Assembly: GCA_037039685.1 (NCBI GenBank)
Contig: JAWNGF010000002.1
Coordinates: 248,001 to 312,000, forward strand
Direction: 5' to 3'
DNA from: Ceratobasidium sp. AG-K
Taxonomy: Eukaryota > Basidiomycota > Agaricomycetes > Cantharellales > Ceratobasidiaceae
Length of the DNA: 64,000 nt
In this document: positions 35,801 through 47,521 of the stretch, one piece after another
Numbering within the stretch: the stretch's first letter is position 1
Layout of the letters: each line of letters opens with the position of its first letter
The notes under the pieces: model-generated
Databases searched by the model: none
Told to the model about the DNA's origin: nothing
The model's input: only the letters and a program-made list of their open reading frames with translations
Program-made: the position numbers and the translations under genes

Positions 35801-37551
35801 ATAGCCAAAGGGTCCGCTCTGTCGCATTCTCGCTGGATGGCGCTTGCCTCGCATCCGGCTCAGCCGACCAGACTGTTCGACTTTGGGACGCGCAGTCGGG
35901 CACCCGAGTCGGCGAGCCTCTCGAGGGACACTCGGGCGCTGTGATGTCGATCGCTTTTTCACCAGACGGACAGCATCTTGCCACTGGGTCGGGCGACTCG
36001 ACGATTCGAGTCTGGGACTGGCGGACTGGCATAATGGCGCAGGGGCCGCTCGAAGGGCATACAGCTGCCGTGTGTTCTATCGCATATGCAAGCGACAGGG
36101 ATCGTCTGGCTTCCGGCTCACGAGACCGGACAGTTCGAGTGTGGGATATGTCGAATGGCACGCTGCTGGCCGGTCCGTTCGAGGGACATACCGACACTGT
36201 GTCGTGCGTTTCCTTTTCGCCCAACGGCACTCGAGTTGTATCGGGTTCAGACGATCAAACAATCCGGGTATGGGAGGCTATGAGCGGGAGGTTGGTGGCT
36301 GGGCCATTCGAGGGACACAGAGAGAATATCAACTCGGTTCTGTTCACGACGGACGGCACTCGCATCTTATCTGGATCTGACGATGACACGATCTGTGTAT
36401 GGGACGCGCGCCATGGGACCACAGGCGCCACCGAGTCGTCGGGTCACACTGACATCATCTCCTCTGTTGCTCTGTCACCTGACGGCACACGCGTCGCATC
36501 TGGCTCCAGCGACCACACGATCTGCGTCTGGGACACGCACAATGGCGCACTCGTCGCCGGTCCACTAAAGGGTCACACCAACCAAGCCAACTCGGTAGCA
36601 TTCTCACCCGACGGAGCACGCATTGTGTCTGGCTCTGATGATTGCACCCTGCGCACGTGGGACGCGTCAACCGGCGATTTACTCGTTGGTCCGATCGAGG
36701 GTCACGCCAGTTCGGTCGAGTCGGTGGCGTTTTCCCCCGATGGCGGTCGAATTGCATCCGGTTCTGATGATCTCACCATCCGACTATGGAACTCCTACAC
36801 CGGTGCATCGGTTGGCGAGCCATTCGGAGGCCACACCAACAGCGTCATGTCGATTGCGTACTCACCCGACGGCATTCGCATCGTCTCTGGCTCGTACGAC
36901 GATACGGTCCGAATGTGGGACGCCAGCGACGGCACAACGCTCTGGAAGTCCGACGCTCACACCGGCGATGTCAACTGCGTGGTGTTTTCGTCCGACGGGA
37001 CGCGAGTCGTGTCTGGCTCGGATGACTGGACCATCCTGGTGTTGGACGCGGGTGACGGTGCGGTGCTGCATGGTCCGTTCACAGGTCATACCCACTGGGT
37101 CTACTCCGTTGCATTCTCGTCCGATGGAACGCGCGTCGTCTCTGGCTCTTATGATCAAACGGTGCGAGTGTGGGACGTGGAGAGCGGCACGACGGTGGCT
37201 GGTCCACTCAAGGGTCACACCGATCAGGTTACGTCCGCCGCATTTTTCCCCGACGGTGCGCGTATCATATCTGGCTCATACGATCACACAATTCGCATCT
37301 GGGATCTAGCTGCCATCGCCCAAGCAAGTCCATCATCCGATGGCTGGTCCATTGATGACAACGGATGGCTGACCAACTCGCACTCGCAGCGGTTGTTCTG
37401 GGTACCGTCCGATCTCCGCCGTGGGTTCGGGCTCCCTAACCCCTCCAACCCTATCGTGATGAACGCTGACTGTACGACCCGTATCGACCACTCCACGCTG
37501 CTGGGCGCCCGGTGGCGCGAGTGCTACAGTGCGTCGCCAGCCTTGTCCTAG
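32873..37551 (+). CDS. NLR-2: MLKL-like N-terminal region, NACHT, 14 WD40 repeats
   Basis: Six exons (32873-33199, 33254-33384, 33435-33573, 33620-33667, 33722-35254, 35305-37551) join in phase to 1474 residues. The N-terminus begins MASESRAWLTDFFRICLPG; a helical region follows (ALKEILAALRPTLNSLPPLQ, NVARAISEQTRHIKRQQDR, RRCYQRIGALFQNLQ). NACHT: Walker A GMAGTGKTTIAYTL, Walker B VVIDALDECAD, sensor KFFVTSRPEP, end STLHASFPDFLLN. WD40: 14 units, three more than NLR-1. The C-terminal tail after the repeats (RLFWVPSDLRRGFGLPNPSN) is shared by all three NLRs. This is the complete reference copy of the cluster; no frameshift or stop was seen. Expected to be a cytosolic receptor that oligomerises through NACHT; its ligand is unknown. 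Confidence 0.9.
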
Positions 37552-37689
37552 CTAGCCCGCCCTCTGCTGCCTCTTCTCACTTTACTTTTTGCTTTCTTCC
37601 TATTTTCCATGTCATCCTTGCCATTGCACGGTATTTATACTCCCATGTCTGTTCGTGCAGCGCAAAATTAAGGTTGTTGATGCGGAACA

Positions 37690-38560
37690 AATATTAACAG
37701 TATTTGAGCTCACTCCAGGGTCTCATCCCGCTTCCAAGTCGACGTCGATCAGCGTTCCTGGAAGATCTGTGATTTCTGTTGACCTCACATTCAGAAATGT
37801 GAGTCTTGCTCGGTTGCCTCGAGCTTCCCATGCTAATATCGCGCGTCTCCAAGGCTTCCGCCCCTCTCGCGCTCTGTCGTTGCGTGAGGATACATGTTCG
37901 CCGTGGGCTACGACTGCTCAAAGCGTTCTAGTGCCTCTGCATTTCCTCCCAATCCCGATGATAACTATGACCCCCTGCTGTTCAGGACTGGTCGTTGCGA
38001 TACTCAAGGAGTCCCCGTTGACTCCATCATTGCGAGGTCCGTTGACCCCACCACGGACATAGGATTATGCATCCTCGTCTAGAGTTAGTATGTCCACGTC
38101 TTCTTTGTGCTCGGCAAACCTGACAGCTAGTCGCTTTAGCTCGACTTGCCGATCGCCTCACAATTTCTTGGACCAGCGGACCCGGGAAAGTATGCTGCCA
38201 GACTTCGTATCTCAAGCTGGTGTGTTCTTTATCCATGCCAATCCAAGCAGTGGTGCTCATTCCGACTGTTTGCAGCAGTATCGCCTGAGAGGCACGACCA
38301 GCGAGCTCGATGAGATCGCAAATTGTCGTCTCCCGGGTCCGGGGCGATCACTCTGCGAGTACCCCAGACAGGCTTGCCAGCTCGACTATCACCGTCCCAG
38401 CCATTGACATTAATATGGTCGTTGTCTCTCCTGGAGGATTGATCATCCAATTTGGCGTCCCAACCGCGATGGACATGGCAAATACCCTGCGATCCCGGAC
38501 CGGCGGTTTGGATGTGGCGCCGATCAGGTTCATTTCGATCGCTCAGGGTCTCGATGACGA
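37690..38560. repeat. Duplicated unit D1
   Basis: Resembles 42240-43020 (D2) in the same order and orientation. Shared landmarks: GCTAATATCGCGCGTCTCCAA (37831) against GCTAATATATGCTCTCAAAGG (42281); TTGCGTGAGGATACATGTTCG (37882) against TTGCGTGAGTACGCACGTTTG (42328); GACTTCGTATCTC-AGCT (38203 and 42648); and GGATGTGGCGCCGATCA (38511 and 42973). Confidence 0.65.
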
Positions 38561-39479
38561 GGTGAGCATCAACTGTTCGCCACTATTCCTAGGCGCTTTG
38601 CTAACCCATAGCGACCCCAGGCCTCCTTCGAGCTCGCAACCAAGCCTCGTTCTTTGACTGAACGTTGGCACCTTTGCTGGTAATCGCCCCGTTCGTCCAC
38701 AATCGATTTTTAACTCTTCGTTGGCTTTGCAACTCGTGCGCCGTTTGCGTTTTCGACTCGTACAGTGCCAGATCCCCTGGCTTTGATTAATTTGTGTTTT
38801 ATTCGCAGAAGTGTAGAGGTAATATAATTTGTGAACGCTTGAAACATCGTAGATGAGCTTGAGCTCGACGTCCGCAAAACAATGTGCAACTTGTAGCGAT
38901 TTATCGGGCTAAATAGCCAGCGCTCACAAAAAAGGCAGGCAGACTGCACGGTCACTTCTCGCCTCTCACCTCTGGCTACGGAAGCCCATAGCCATATATT
39001 AGCCCTACAGTTGGCCTTCAGGATGGCAATCAGGGCTGGGTCAACTGCATATAGTTGAGCATTGCGAGAAGCCAGTTACAGTTGGCAAACGGCGTTGTTC
39101 CACCCGACTTCCTTGCAATTCGCTCATTTCCCTTATTTGTTAGCATTGCTGTTATTGAACCTTGGAGGGTGCAAGTGCTTTATTACTCACTTCCAAACCA
39201 CACCCAGTTCGATGACATCGTTACCTTGCGTGTAATGTCTCTACCTGACGTGATGAAAATAGTGAGTTATACAAAATTTATACGTACAGACCTTGTTTGA
39301 CGCATGCCATGAGTATTGAACTTTACCCTTCCAAATCATACATGAAGTTTTACGGTCTCCACGTTGGTTTCCATATTTAATGCGCTATGGATCGTGCGGC
39401 CTTCGCGCATATAAATTTATGCGTTATCTGAATCGATGGACCAACCTTGTCACTTTTGTGACGAGCATGATTTACTACG

Positions 39480-40840
39480 TATGTGAGAGTATATTCTCGA
39501 GCCGAGTTTGGAGGGGGGGACAGGCTCGTGGGCCATGTCAGATACCAGACCGCACGACGACGGGCCGCTTACGTTTTCTCATGGACCCCCGGCGTGCATT
39601 TCGAACGACCATGTGCAGTGCAAGCGGTTTGCCCGTCCCGTGCCTGGTGGCGGTGAGTATGATTCGGGATACGCCGCATCTATAATCAATCCTGAATCGA
39701 ATGTTGAAGAGTGAGGATATTGAGCGACTGGAAATGAACGTACCTCGCATTTGTACCAAGATGAGGTGCCAGTCCAGTGTAATCTTGGATTACGAGCCCA
39801 ACTGCGAATCACGTCTTGCAAATGAACATCGTGGTCCGGACAATGCAGCGTTAATCGGAAATCGGGTTCGAGGCGCGTTGGAGGCTCTGGGTCACGATGT
39901 CAGCGCTTCCTTAAGGGTGGCTGTTATTCACTATGATTATTAAGTGAATGCCCGTTGTGTGGTCGTAGGCGAGGAGGTCAAACAGGGACAAGACGGCAAG
40001 TGGACAAAGGCGCCAGACGCGTTGGAGGAGACGCCATCAGGCGATGAACATTGATATCTTCCAGCGCGAGGGGCGAACAGATACGATAACACTAGTCCCA
40101 CTAGGATAAATCGGCGCTAGACGACACTTGCTCGAGCTGAGAGACGGACAACTGGTGACTGGTAAGGATGAGCGGCGACCGGAAAAATGTTGATGAGCAT
40201 TTGAGCTGGACCCTGTTCAGGGCCGAAAGCGTCATCCCGTGACCATCAGCTTGGGCACGACCATTACCTCTCCTCGAACTCGCTGCGAACATTACCGCGG
40301 GGATCACACATACTTGAATCCGATAATAACAGATCTCTGGCTTGAGATAGAGGTGCAGGGGACGCCACGCGAAAGCGCAATGTGCGCCGGGATCGTCTGA
40401 GTGGTTGGGATGGGCTCCTTGGCTCCTTGTTGAACACGCTGGACCATTTCGTGCAACGGCGGTTGACTCTGGTGTGTGATGTCTCTCTCTCTTGTCCGCT
40501 CATGTAGCTGATTCTACGCGTGTGTAGCTCTTGGACGTGCCCTTCTGGCTGTCTCAGCGAAGCCCTCAAGCTCTCGAGGTGAGACATTTCTCGCTCTGTC
40601 GGGTGACGAGCTAACTCATATCACAGATATCCCGCAAAGCGTAGTTTCTCCTCTCACCAACGCTTCCCTTCGCTCGCTTCGCCCTCGTTCCATACCCACT
40701 TGCGACAACATCTATCCGGCTTCCCTGGGCTGCAGGAGCCCCACTGCGGCTAATCGAGTATTGGTCACGGAGCTGAAATATCCGCCAGACTCGATGCGCG
40801 TTCGAACCGGAGCAGAGTCGACGGTCCAAATCCATGGCGT
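39480..40840. repeat. NLR-linked duplicated block B
   Basis: Counterpart of block A at 29500-30860. Shared landmarks include TATTGAGCGACTGGAAATGAAC (39719), GGGGATCACACATACTTGAA (40300), CTCTCGAGGTGAGACATT (40571) and AATATCCGCCAGACTCGATG (40776). It follows NLR-2 as block A follows NLR-1. Confidence 0.55.
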
Positions 40841-41094
40841 GCTTGTGAACAATGCCTAGCGCGCCGAGTTAGTCTCCCGGTGAAGCCATCAAGGTGAATC
40901 GCTTCACCCTCTGACTCGGCACTGCGCTAAATCGGCTATCAGGCATGTTATCCTCAACCTGGGTCCCACTTTAGTCGACGCATCTCCATTTCCCTCTCAA
41001 CTCCTCCCTTGCAATCATACTACTCCGCCGCAACTCAAGACAGAACTCCATCTAAATTTCAAAACTCCCCGTATGGTGCATTGGGCGTTGGTTT

Positions 41095-41690
41095 CAAGGC
41101 CATCATCACCCCCTCGATCTCGCTGCCAACGTTACGATGGGAGCCACCCATTCATGAATGGCGTATTTCAACGAAGGTCTGGATGAAAGTGGAGATGGCG
41201 AGGACGGCAGGTCAAGGCAAAGCCTGTGCCGGGATTGTTTGAGCAATCTTGGGGTCGTACATTGGCCCCTCCTTGGGGGTATGAAGCCGTTGGGTGCAAC
41301 GGTGGCTGATACTGGTGCGTAATATGACGATCGCGCGCTAGAAACCTTGTTCCTCGCGTGTGTACCCACTCTGACGATGTCTTGCTAGCTGTCTTGGTGA
41401 AGCGTGCGAACCTCGAGGTGGGCCGTTTTCCCCTCTGACAAGCGACGAGCTAACCCAGATTTCAGGCAACGTGCCACAGCGGGTGTATCCCTCCCAGTGA
41501 CTCGCATACCCCGCTTGCTTTACCCTCGCTCAATAACCACCTGATGCCGCCCCCTCCTTCCGTTCTTCCCTCGCCGGCATTTGCAAGGCCGCCAGTATCT
41601 GACCAAGCGAGGATGACGAAGCTACAATATCCGCCAGGTTCAATGAGCGTTCGCTTCGGGACGGGGCTCGTAACACGAGCCTAGTCGCGT
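41095..41690. repeat. Duplicated block C
   Basis: Third copy of part of blocks A and B: AAGGCCATCATCACCCCCTCG (41096), ATTCATGAATGGCGTATTTC (41150), ACCTCGAGGTGGGCCGTTTT (41411), CAATATCCGCCAGGTTCAAT (41625). It lies directly after block B, so A-type units occur here in tandem. Confidence 0.55.
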
Positions 41691-42239
41691 AAACCATGCA
41701 CAGCGCCGACCACGGCGCTTTCATGACGTGTTCAAGCCCTCACGGCCAACTCCCGCTCGCTCCGATTGGGTGACCAGCCAACAATGTCCTACGGTATATT
41801 TGTAAAACTACATTCCCTGCAAACCGACATACGCCCGATTCCCTCGTCGTTCTCATTCGACTTTTCTTTGGCACCAAGCCCCACCTCGGCGCCAGTCTCC
41901 TCACACGAGTACCGGGTATCAGAGTGGAGGATACCGCACCGATAACCTGACGTAGAGGTCTCAAATCCCAAGAGGAAGGGCCTGTCTCGGCGCGCATTGA
42001 GGAAGACCGATTTGGCCACGACCAGCAACCGTACCCAGACGCGAATTGTACCCGAGTCGCGCCCAGCCGACACCCGATTAAACGTTACGAGTTCTCCATC
42101 GCTCCTCTCCGCGGGTTCCAACGGGACGAGTCAAACCAGTCTGACATTCGCATACAAGCGATCTTGGTGGTGCAAACACGAGCACGAACTACTTGCCTCG
42201 TAGATACGGCATTGGAGGTCCGCTCTCAATTTTTCAGCT

Positions 42240-43020
42240 CGCCGGGAGAACTGCCGGACATGGTTGTTCCACTTGCCTTGCCTGCTAATATATGCTCTCA
42301 AAGGTTTCCGCCTCTTTCGCATTCTATCTTTGCGTGAGTACGCACGTTTGCCCCCGGTTAAGACTGCTAAAGCCATCCTGGTTTCTCTGCATATCTAACA
42401 TAGCCCAATGGCAATGCCTTACCCTCCAATAAAGGTGAGCGTGACACTCAAGGAGACCCGACCCACTCAATCCCAGGGCTGTCCTTTCATCCTACCACCG
42501 GGTATGGAAATCTGACACCCTCGCACAGAGTTAATCTTCCCGTGCCCCCATCTTGCCCAGCAAGCCTGGCAGCTGGACCTTTTGGTTCGATTGACCAACC
42601 ATTGCCCCGTGTCCTGGACCAGCGGCTCGATAGAGCATGCCGCCGGACTTCGTATCTCGAGCTTGTGAGTTATTTCCCCCCAATCAATCCATGAAGCGGT
42701 GCGCTGATTTCAATTGATCGCAGGAGTGTTGCCTGAGAGACGTGGCCAAAGGTTCCGATAAGGCTGCGGACGGTCCGCTCAAGTTGTCGTATCCAGGGTC
42801 CAAGCCGATCACTGCGCAGGTACTCCCGACAAACCCACCAACCCCACTGCAGCCGTGCCAGCTGTCAACACGGATGTCTTCGGTATCTTGCCGGCTAGGA
42901 CATCGAGTCTCAAAAGCCATCCCAGTTACCAAGAGCACTACGAACAACCAGCGACCCCAGATCTAGTGGTTCGGATGTGGCGCCGATCAAACTCAGCTCG
43001 ATCGATTATGTTCTCGGCGA
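42240..43020. repeat. Duplicated unit D2
   Basis: Counterpart of D1 (37690-38560), about 4.5 kb downstream in the same orientation. See D1 for the shared landmarks. Confidence 0.65.
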
Positions 43021-43489
43021 CGTGTTAGTACCTTGAACGCTACAACCATTCTCACGCACTGTCCTAACTTGTAGCAATCTTAGGGCTATTTGAACTCGCG
43101 ACTGAGTCACGTTTTTATTGCTCGAACGCCTATTGACTTTTCTCGTCTCGGTGTTGCTGAAAGGATGTACGGAGGAAACGCGCGTGTCCCATGACTGTTT
43201 TGGTAGGTTGTTTATGTGAAGTATTGCGCAGATTCTTGCTCACGATTGGAAACTATCGGTTTCGTTCCCCTGGTTTATTCGTCTCCCTTGGTTGATTGGT
43301 ACGTCACTTGGTAACTCCACGCTCCGCTGATTGAGGAGTGGCGAAGTTAGTTCGGAGGACCTGTTTTCATATCAAACCATTTGGGGACTATACCACCACA
43401 AAGGTTTACTAACGATGTCGACAACCTCCTCAGCCACCAGCACCAAACCGCGGTCTCGATCCATATGGGTTCTTTCGACTTCAGAGGGT

Positions 43490-43507
43490 GGGGGGGGGGG
43501 GGGGGGG
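43490..43507. repeat. Homopolymer tract, 18 G
   Basis: Eighteen consecutive G on the plus strand in non-coding sequence 3' of the membrane-protein gene. Similar in length to the tract at 4116-4132. Confidence 0.95.
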
Positions 43508-44199
43508 CGGTTCTTGGTCGGGCGTGATCTACTGGTTGATATGAGAATTTGGGGCAGGTATTGTAGGCTGGGGTGATGGTAGCGGAACGCGGCTTCAGCC
43601 ACGTCCGCTATTAGATAGCGTACTGGTGCTGTTGAGACCATATATCATAGATATGACACATAATAGCCATATTCGTAGCTTGAATGCGCTTTTCTGTCTG
43701 CCTGTAATGGATTTGGGTATTTGCAGCATATATGCGGATAAGTTAGGATTAAATTTGATTCACACTGATGACTCCTTCTGGCGCTGTGCCTACCCGTCTA
43801 GTGTTGGTCGCCACACCTGGCCAATCGTACACCATGAGGATATGATGTTAAGTTAGCTCGGAGGTTACAGCCAAGCAACCCCAAGCAATGGGTTGAATGG
43901 CTGACGCTGGTTGTGGGAGTTAGAGGTGCACCAAACTTACCCATTTCCTGGGCACAACTCTGCTTGGATGACTTATCTCTGGCTATATCTGTCGTATCCA
44001 TTGCAATCTCAGAGACCCTTTTCCCAAACAGCGCTCCCACCACGACTCTGAGCGTTCGTGAGTGGTTCCAAACGTTCGAATCCTGTTTGGTTGGGCCAAT
44101 TGTGATCCGCTAACAGGGTAATCACCCAGGCTCGTTTGTTTCCACAGTAACACTCATTCCATGTCCAACAACTAAAGGAATAACCGTTCACACTCAAAT

Positions 44200-45892
44200 T
44201 TACACCCTAGAAAGCATATGCGCGTTTTCTTCTGCAGGCGGCATGGTCCTTTCGTGAACAACCAGAAACACCGCCCCATCCTCCTCCTCTTTATCCGATC
44301 GCCTCTGGCGGTATTCAAGAACCATATCATCAACCTCCATCTCACTCTTCCCTCTCACGGCGTCTAAGCCATCGTTTCGTGTGGCCAATAGGATTTTTGC
44401 CAACGTGGTTTCTTCGGTCAGCTTGAAGCCCTTCCATACGAAATAGCACCCGATGAGTGCCGGGATCATCACGGTAATAAGCGCTCCGGCGTATGCGAAC
44501 CAAAGGATACGTCTTGTGTACACGTATCGATTAGCAAAAGGGGGTGCCCAGGCATCCTCAACTTCCGTGTTCCATTCTGAATATGATCCGTAAAAAATGA
44601 GCGCAATTGCACTGCGAGCAAACGCCCTTTCAAGGACTCGATTGAGGGATAGGTTGTGATCATCGAGAAAAGGGAGGTAAAGAAACATGGAGTCACGTTC
44701 GTACGACATAATGAAGCTTCGAAGGCTTGATAATAGTAAAGGATTGGCTGAGTCAACCCTGAGCCCATATGATCGAGATTCAGATGTGTTGTAGATGGTC
44801 CCAGACAAAAGGCCAGTGAACGAGTCGATAAAGATCCATGTGTTGAGTTCAGCGTATGAGCTATTAGCACAAGCCGGTCGTTCAGAAGGCGTGTCGGTAA
44901 AGAAACTCCAATCCCAACGACAGGAAGTAGCATTAAGGGACTGGATAGGTAGGTTGGGAAGTGGATCATTGGCCAAGACAGTGGTGTTGACGACATGCAG
45001 GTAACCAGTTCCATTTACAAACTTAACGTTTGCAGTATGTATTCCCTCGTGGAAAGTACATCTTGCTCCCTGGGGAGACATATTCATATTGAGAGCGTCG
45101 CTCAAAGGAGCAAAACGGGAGCCAGACGATGGCGATGTTGCTACATCAAACACTGGGGGGGTATTGGAGAGCTGAAGTTTAGCACTGTAGAATACTCGAA
45201 CTCGTGGGTCAGACCATGACAAAGATGTAGTAGGGGTATATTTGGTGCATTTAAAGGCGGGGGAACGATAGGTTACGTTGTATTCACATCCCGAGTTGCA
45301 TCCAGAAGGGGCGGTCCAAGGGGTGATGTTTCTCAAACTAAGTGTCTCATGCAAAGATAACAGGAACTCCGATCGAGGGCGAAGGTAACGCCGACTCTCG
45401 CTCATCACAGCGAGCTGTTCAGAGTTCAAGGCGAGATTGACGGTTGGTACACTCAAGGTGGTAGGCTTGGGGACCATTGGGACTATCGCAAGCGCTGCGG
45501 GAGCAATGACAGTCACAGCCGCGTAAGAGAGAACATTGAGAGTCGCTAGGGTGGGGATCATGAGGGACTTCAGTGAGCCGCTGAACATTATTTTCAGCGC
45601 GGGAGTGAGAGCCGGTAGCTGAAGTGCCGAGTCAATAACCTGGACGGGCAGTGGTTTATTTGGCAAAGATGACCATAGCTGGGATAAGCAGTGATATTTG
45701 TTAACTTGTACGAGTGTGCGGGTAGTATCAATAAAAGAGACTTACAATTGGGACAAATGCAGTAGTTGCAGATGCCACCATGCACGCACGAACTCCAATC
45801 GGCCATATGTTCTTCAGAGCAGCTACAACTGTTGGGTCATACCGCGCTGCATCCTGATTATCAAGAGCAAGAATCCACAATCCAGGTTCTAA
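44200..45892 (-). CDS. Large fungal membrane protein of unknown function, 5' end not found
   Basis: A long exon (44200 to about 45690) reads from LWSSLPNKPLPVQVIDSALQ to ENAHMLSRV and stop. It is preceded across a GTAAGT...CCCAG intron by an exon with TVVAALKNIWPIGVRACMVA (45750-45870). Hydrophobic segments: ATLNVLSYAAVTVIAPAALA near the start and a strong C-terminal helix ILWFAYAGALITVMIPALIG, with a Cys-rich, glycosylation-site-rich region between them (NVT, NTT, NAT, NSS). Order and length recall fungal DUF3176-like membrane proteins, but that assignment is tentative. No initiator exon was found before the foldback element at 46026, so the gene may be truncated. C-terminal acidic tail: MEVDDMVLEYRQRRSDKEEE. 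Confidence 0.6.
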
Positions 45893-46025
45893 TTGCTGTC
45901 AGAAGTACCCTTGAACTCCCTACCTACAGGAGGGGGGGGTGCACTCTGGGCCTAATACTCTGATTTGTGCTAATTCGCACTGATTACCCCTGTAGTTTTT
46001 ACTGAGGACAAGTGTCTCAACCCTA

Positions 46026-46725
46026 AAGAAGGCTGGGCCATTCCCTTGTTGATGCTTCACCACAAACTGGGAACCAGGGAATGGTGCGTTAGTAAAGATT
46101 TCCTGCAGAACTGAATGGATTCTCGATATGCAGCAACGGTTTCATTTGAGGAGCTATTTCAGCTCGATTAGGGGAAACATCAGTTTTCGACAAAACTGGC
46201 TGAAATTAAATGCGCATTTGCGCGACAGCCAAGGCAGCGATCCTCACGAAATTCAGTAGACAGATACGCTTAATGTATGCGATACCATGTACCAAGTTTC
46301 CAGTTATTTGCTTAAACACAGTCAGCACTTTACAGGGAACCAGACGGAGTAATGCCAAACTGACTATGTTGTCAATAGAAAAGTAATATTTCACAAAAGA
46401 GTTTCAATTTGTCTGGTGGACCATGACCTTTGTTTTTGAGCAAATAACTTGAAATTCGGTACATGGGATTTCATACATTAAGAGTATTTGTCTACTGAAT
46501 TTCGTGAGGATCGCTGCCCTGGCTGTTGCGCAAATGTGCATTTAATTTCAGCCAGTTTTGTCGAAAACTGATGTTTCCCCTAATCGAGGTGAAATAGCTC
46601 CTCAAATGAAACCGTTGCTGCATATCGAGAATCCATTCAGTTCTGCAGGAAATCTTTACTAACGCACCATTCCCTCGTTCCCAGTATGTGGTGGAGTATC
46701 AACAAGGGAATGGCCCGGTCTTCTT
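46026..46725. mobile_element. Near-perfect 700-bp palindrome (foldback / MITE-like)
   Basis: The left arm, about 46026-46315, is repeated as reverse complement at about 46436-46725, leaving a ~120-bp loop. Paired positions sum to 92751 at every point tested (for example 46251 with 46500, 46302-46311 with 46440-46449). Arms differ by only a few percent by eye. The transcript would fold into a hairpin of ~290 bp. The only ORF inside (46206-46394, minus) is not protein-like. A foldback transposon or MITE is the simplest reading; terminal target duplications could not be assigned. Confidence 0.85.
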
Positions 46726-46748
46726 GAACTCACACAGTCTCTAACACT

Positions 46749-46780
46749 CACTGTGGACCCCCCACTTCCGAACGATCCGG
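46749..46780 (+). repeat. Left terminal inverted repeat of the CACTA element
   Basis: Begins CACTGTGGACCCCCCACTTC; pairs with 49105-49136. The adjacent target-site copy is ACT at 46746-46748. Confidence 0.85.
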
Positions 46781-47521
46781 AAGCAGGAAATCCGTGTACG
46801 ACTTCCGGAGCGTCCGGGGGTAAGGTCCGGTCTGGTGCACTAGGACGGGCATAGGGACTTTAGGTCCGGATTGGCGGCAAAATCCGGACCCTCGGACGGT
46901 CCGGAGGTCCGGACTGTCCGGGCTTTTGTTCCTCGTATGCATTTGCAGACCTCCCGGATTGTCCTCAAGTCACTCGTGGATTAATGTACAAATATTTTAA
47001 TATAATTATTGATTTAATTACACACTAGTGGAATCCAATCGATACATGCGGATGGTTCGAAATAAAAGTCCGAAGGGTCCGTAGGAGAAGTGCGGCGAAG
47101 GCCAAGTCCGGGGGTAACATACGGAGAATCCGAAGGGAAGTCCGGGAAAGTCTGAAAGAAATGCCAGGAGAGGCTGGTCAAAGCTACACAAAATAAATAA
47201 ATAAAATCGGGAGCATCCATGGGAATCCGGGGGTAAAGTGCAGTTGGTCCGGGAGGTTGTCGCGGGTCGTCTGGGGGTGGCAAATACATACAAATAAACC
47301 TACACTGAAATGAAAAAAGCTAGAATTGAAGAGAATTCAGCGTGCACATGATAAAACTTGGGAAATCAAAACTCACCGAATAGCAAAGAGTAAACGAAAC
47401 AAACTTTCAGACGAAGCGCTTGGGGGGCTGAGAGCTGGACCGGTTGAGCGATTAGTGGACAACTTGCTCTCTCGTGCTAAATTAAAGTCGTCATGATGAC
47501 TTATAAGAACAAGCACTGGGC

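Larger units (their letters stand above)
37552..44199. other. 6.6-kb region of duplicated, decayed non-coding DNA
   Basis: No intact gene was supported. It holds the NLR-2 3' flank (to ~37800), repeat unit D1 (37690-38560), block B (39480-40840), block C (41095-41690), repeat unit D2 (42240-43020) and an 18-G tract (43490-43507). Small ORFs such as + 37589-38062 and - 41789-42121 have no recognised motif. The composition suggests repeated segmental duplication followed by decay rather than active genes. Confidence 0.5.

Noticed and set aside
43372..43641. Minus ORF containing a proline run (from the 18-G tract)
   Set aside because: The proline run is just the translated homopolymer; the flanks have no motif and no splice connection to the membrane-protein gene.
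47014..47293. Overlapping 91-codon minus ORFs inside the CACTA element
   Set aside because: Both arise from the TCCGGG-rich subterminal repeat region in two frames; not protein-like.
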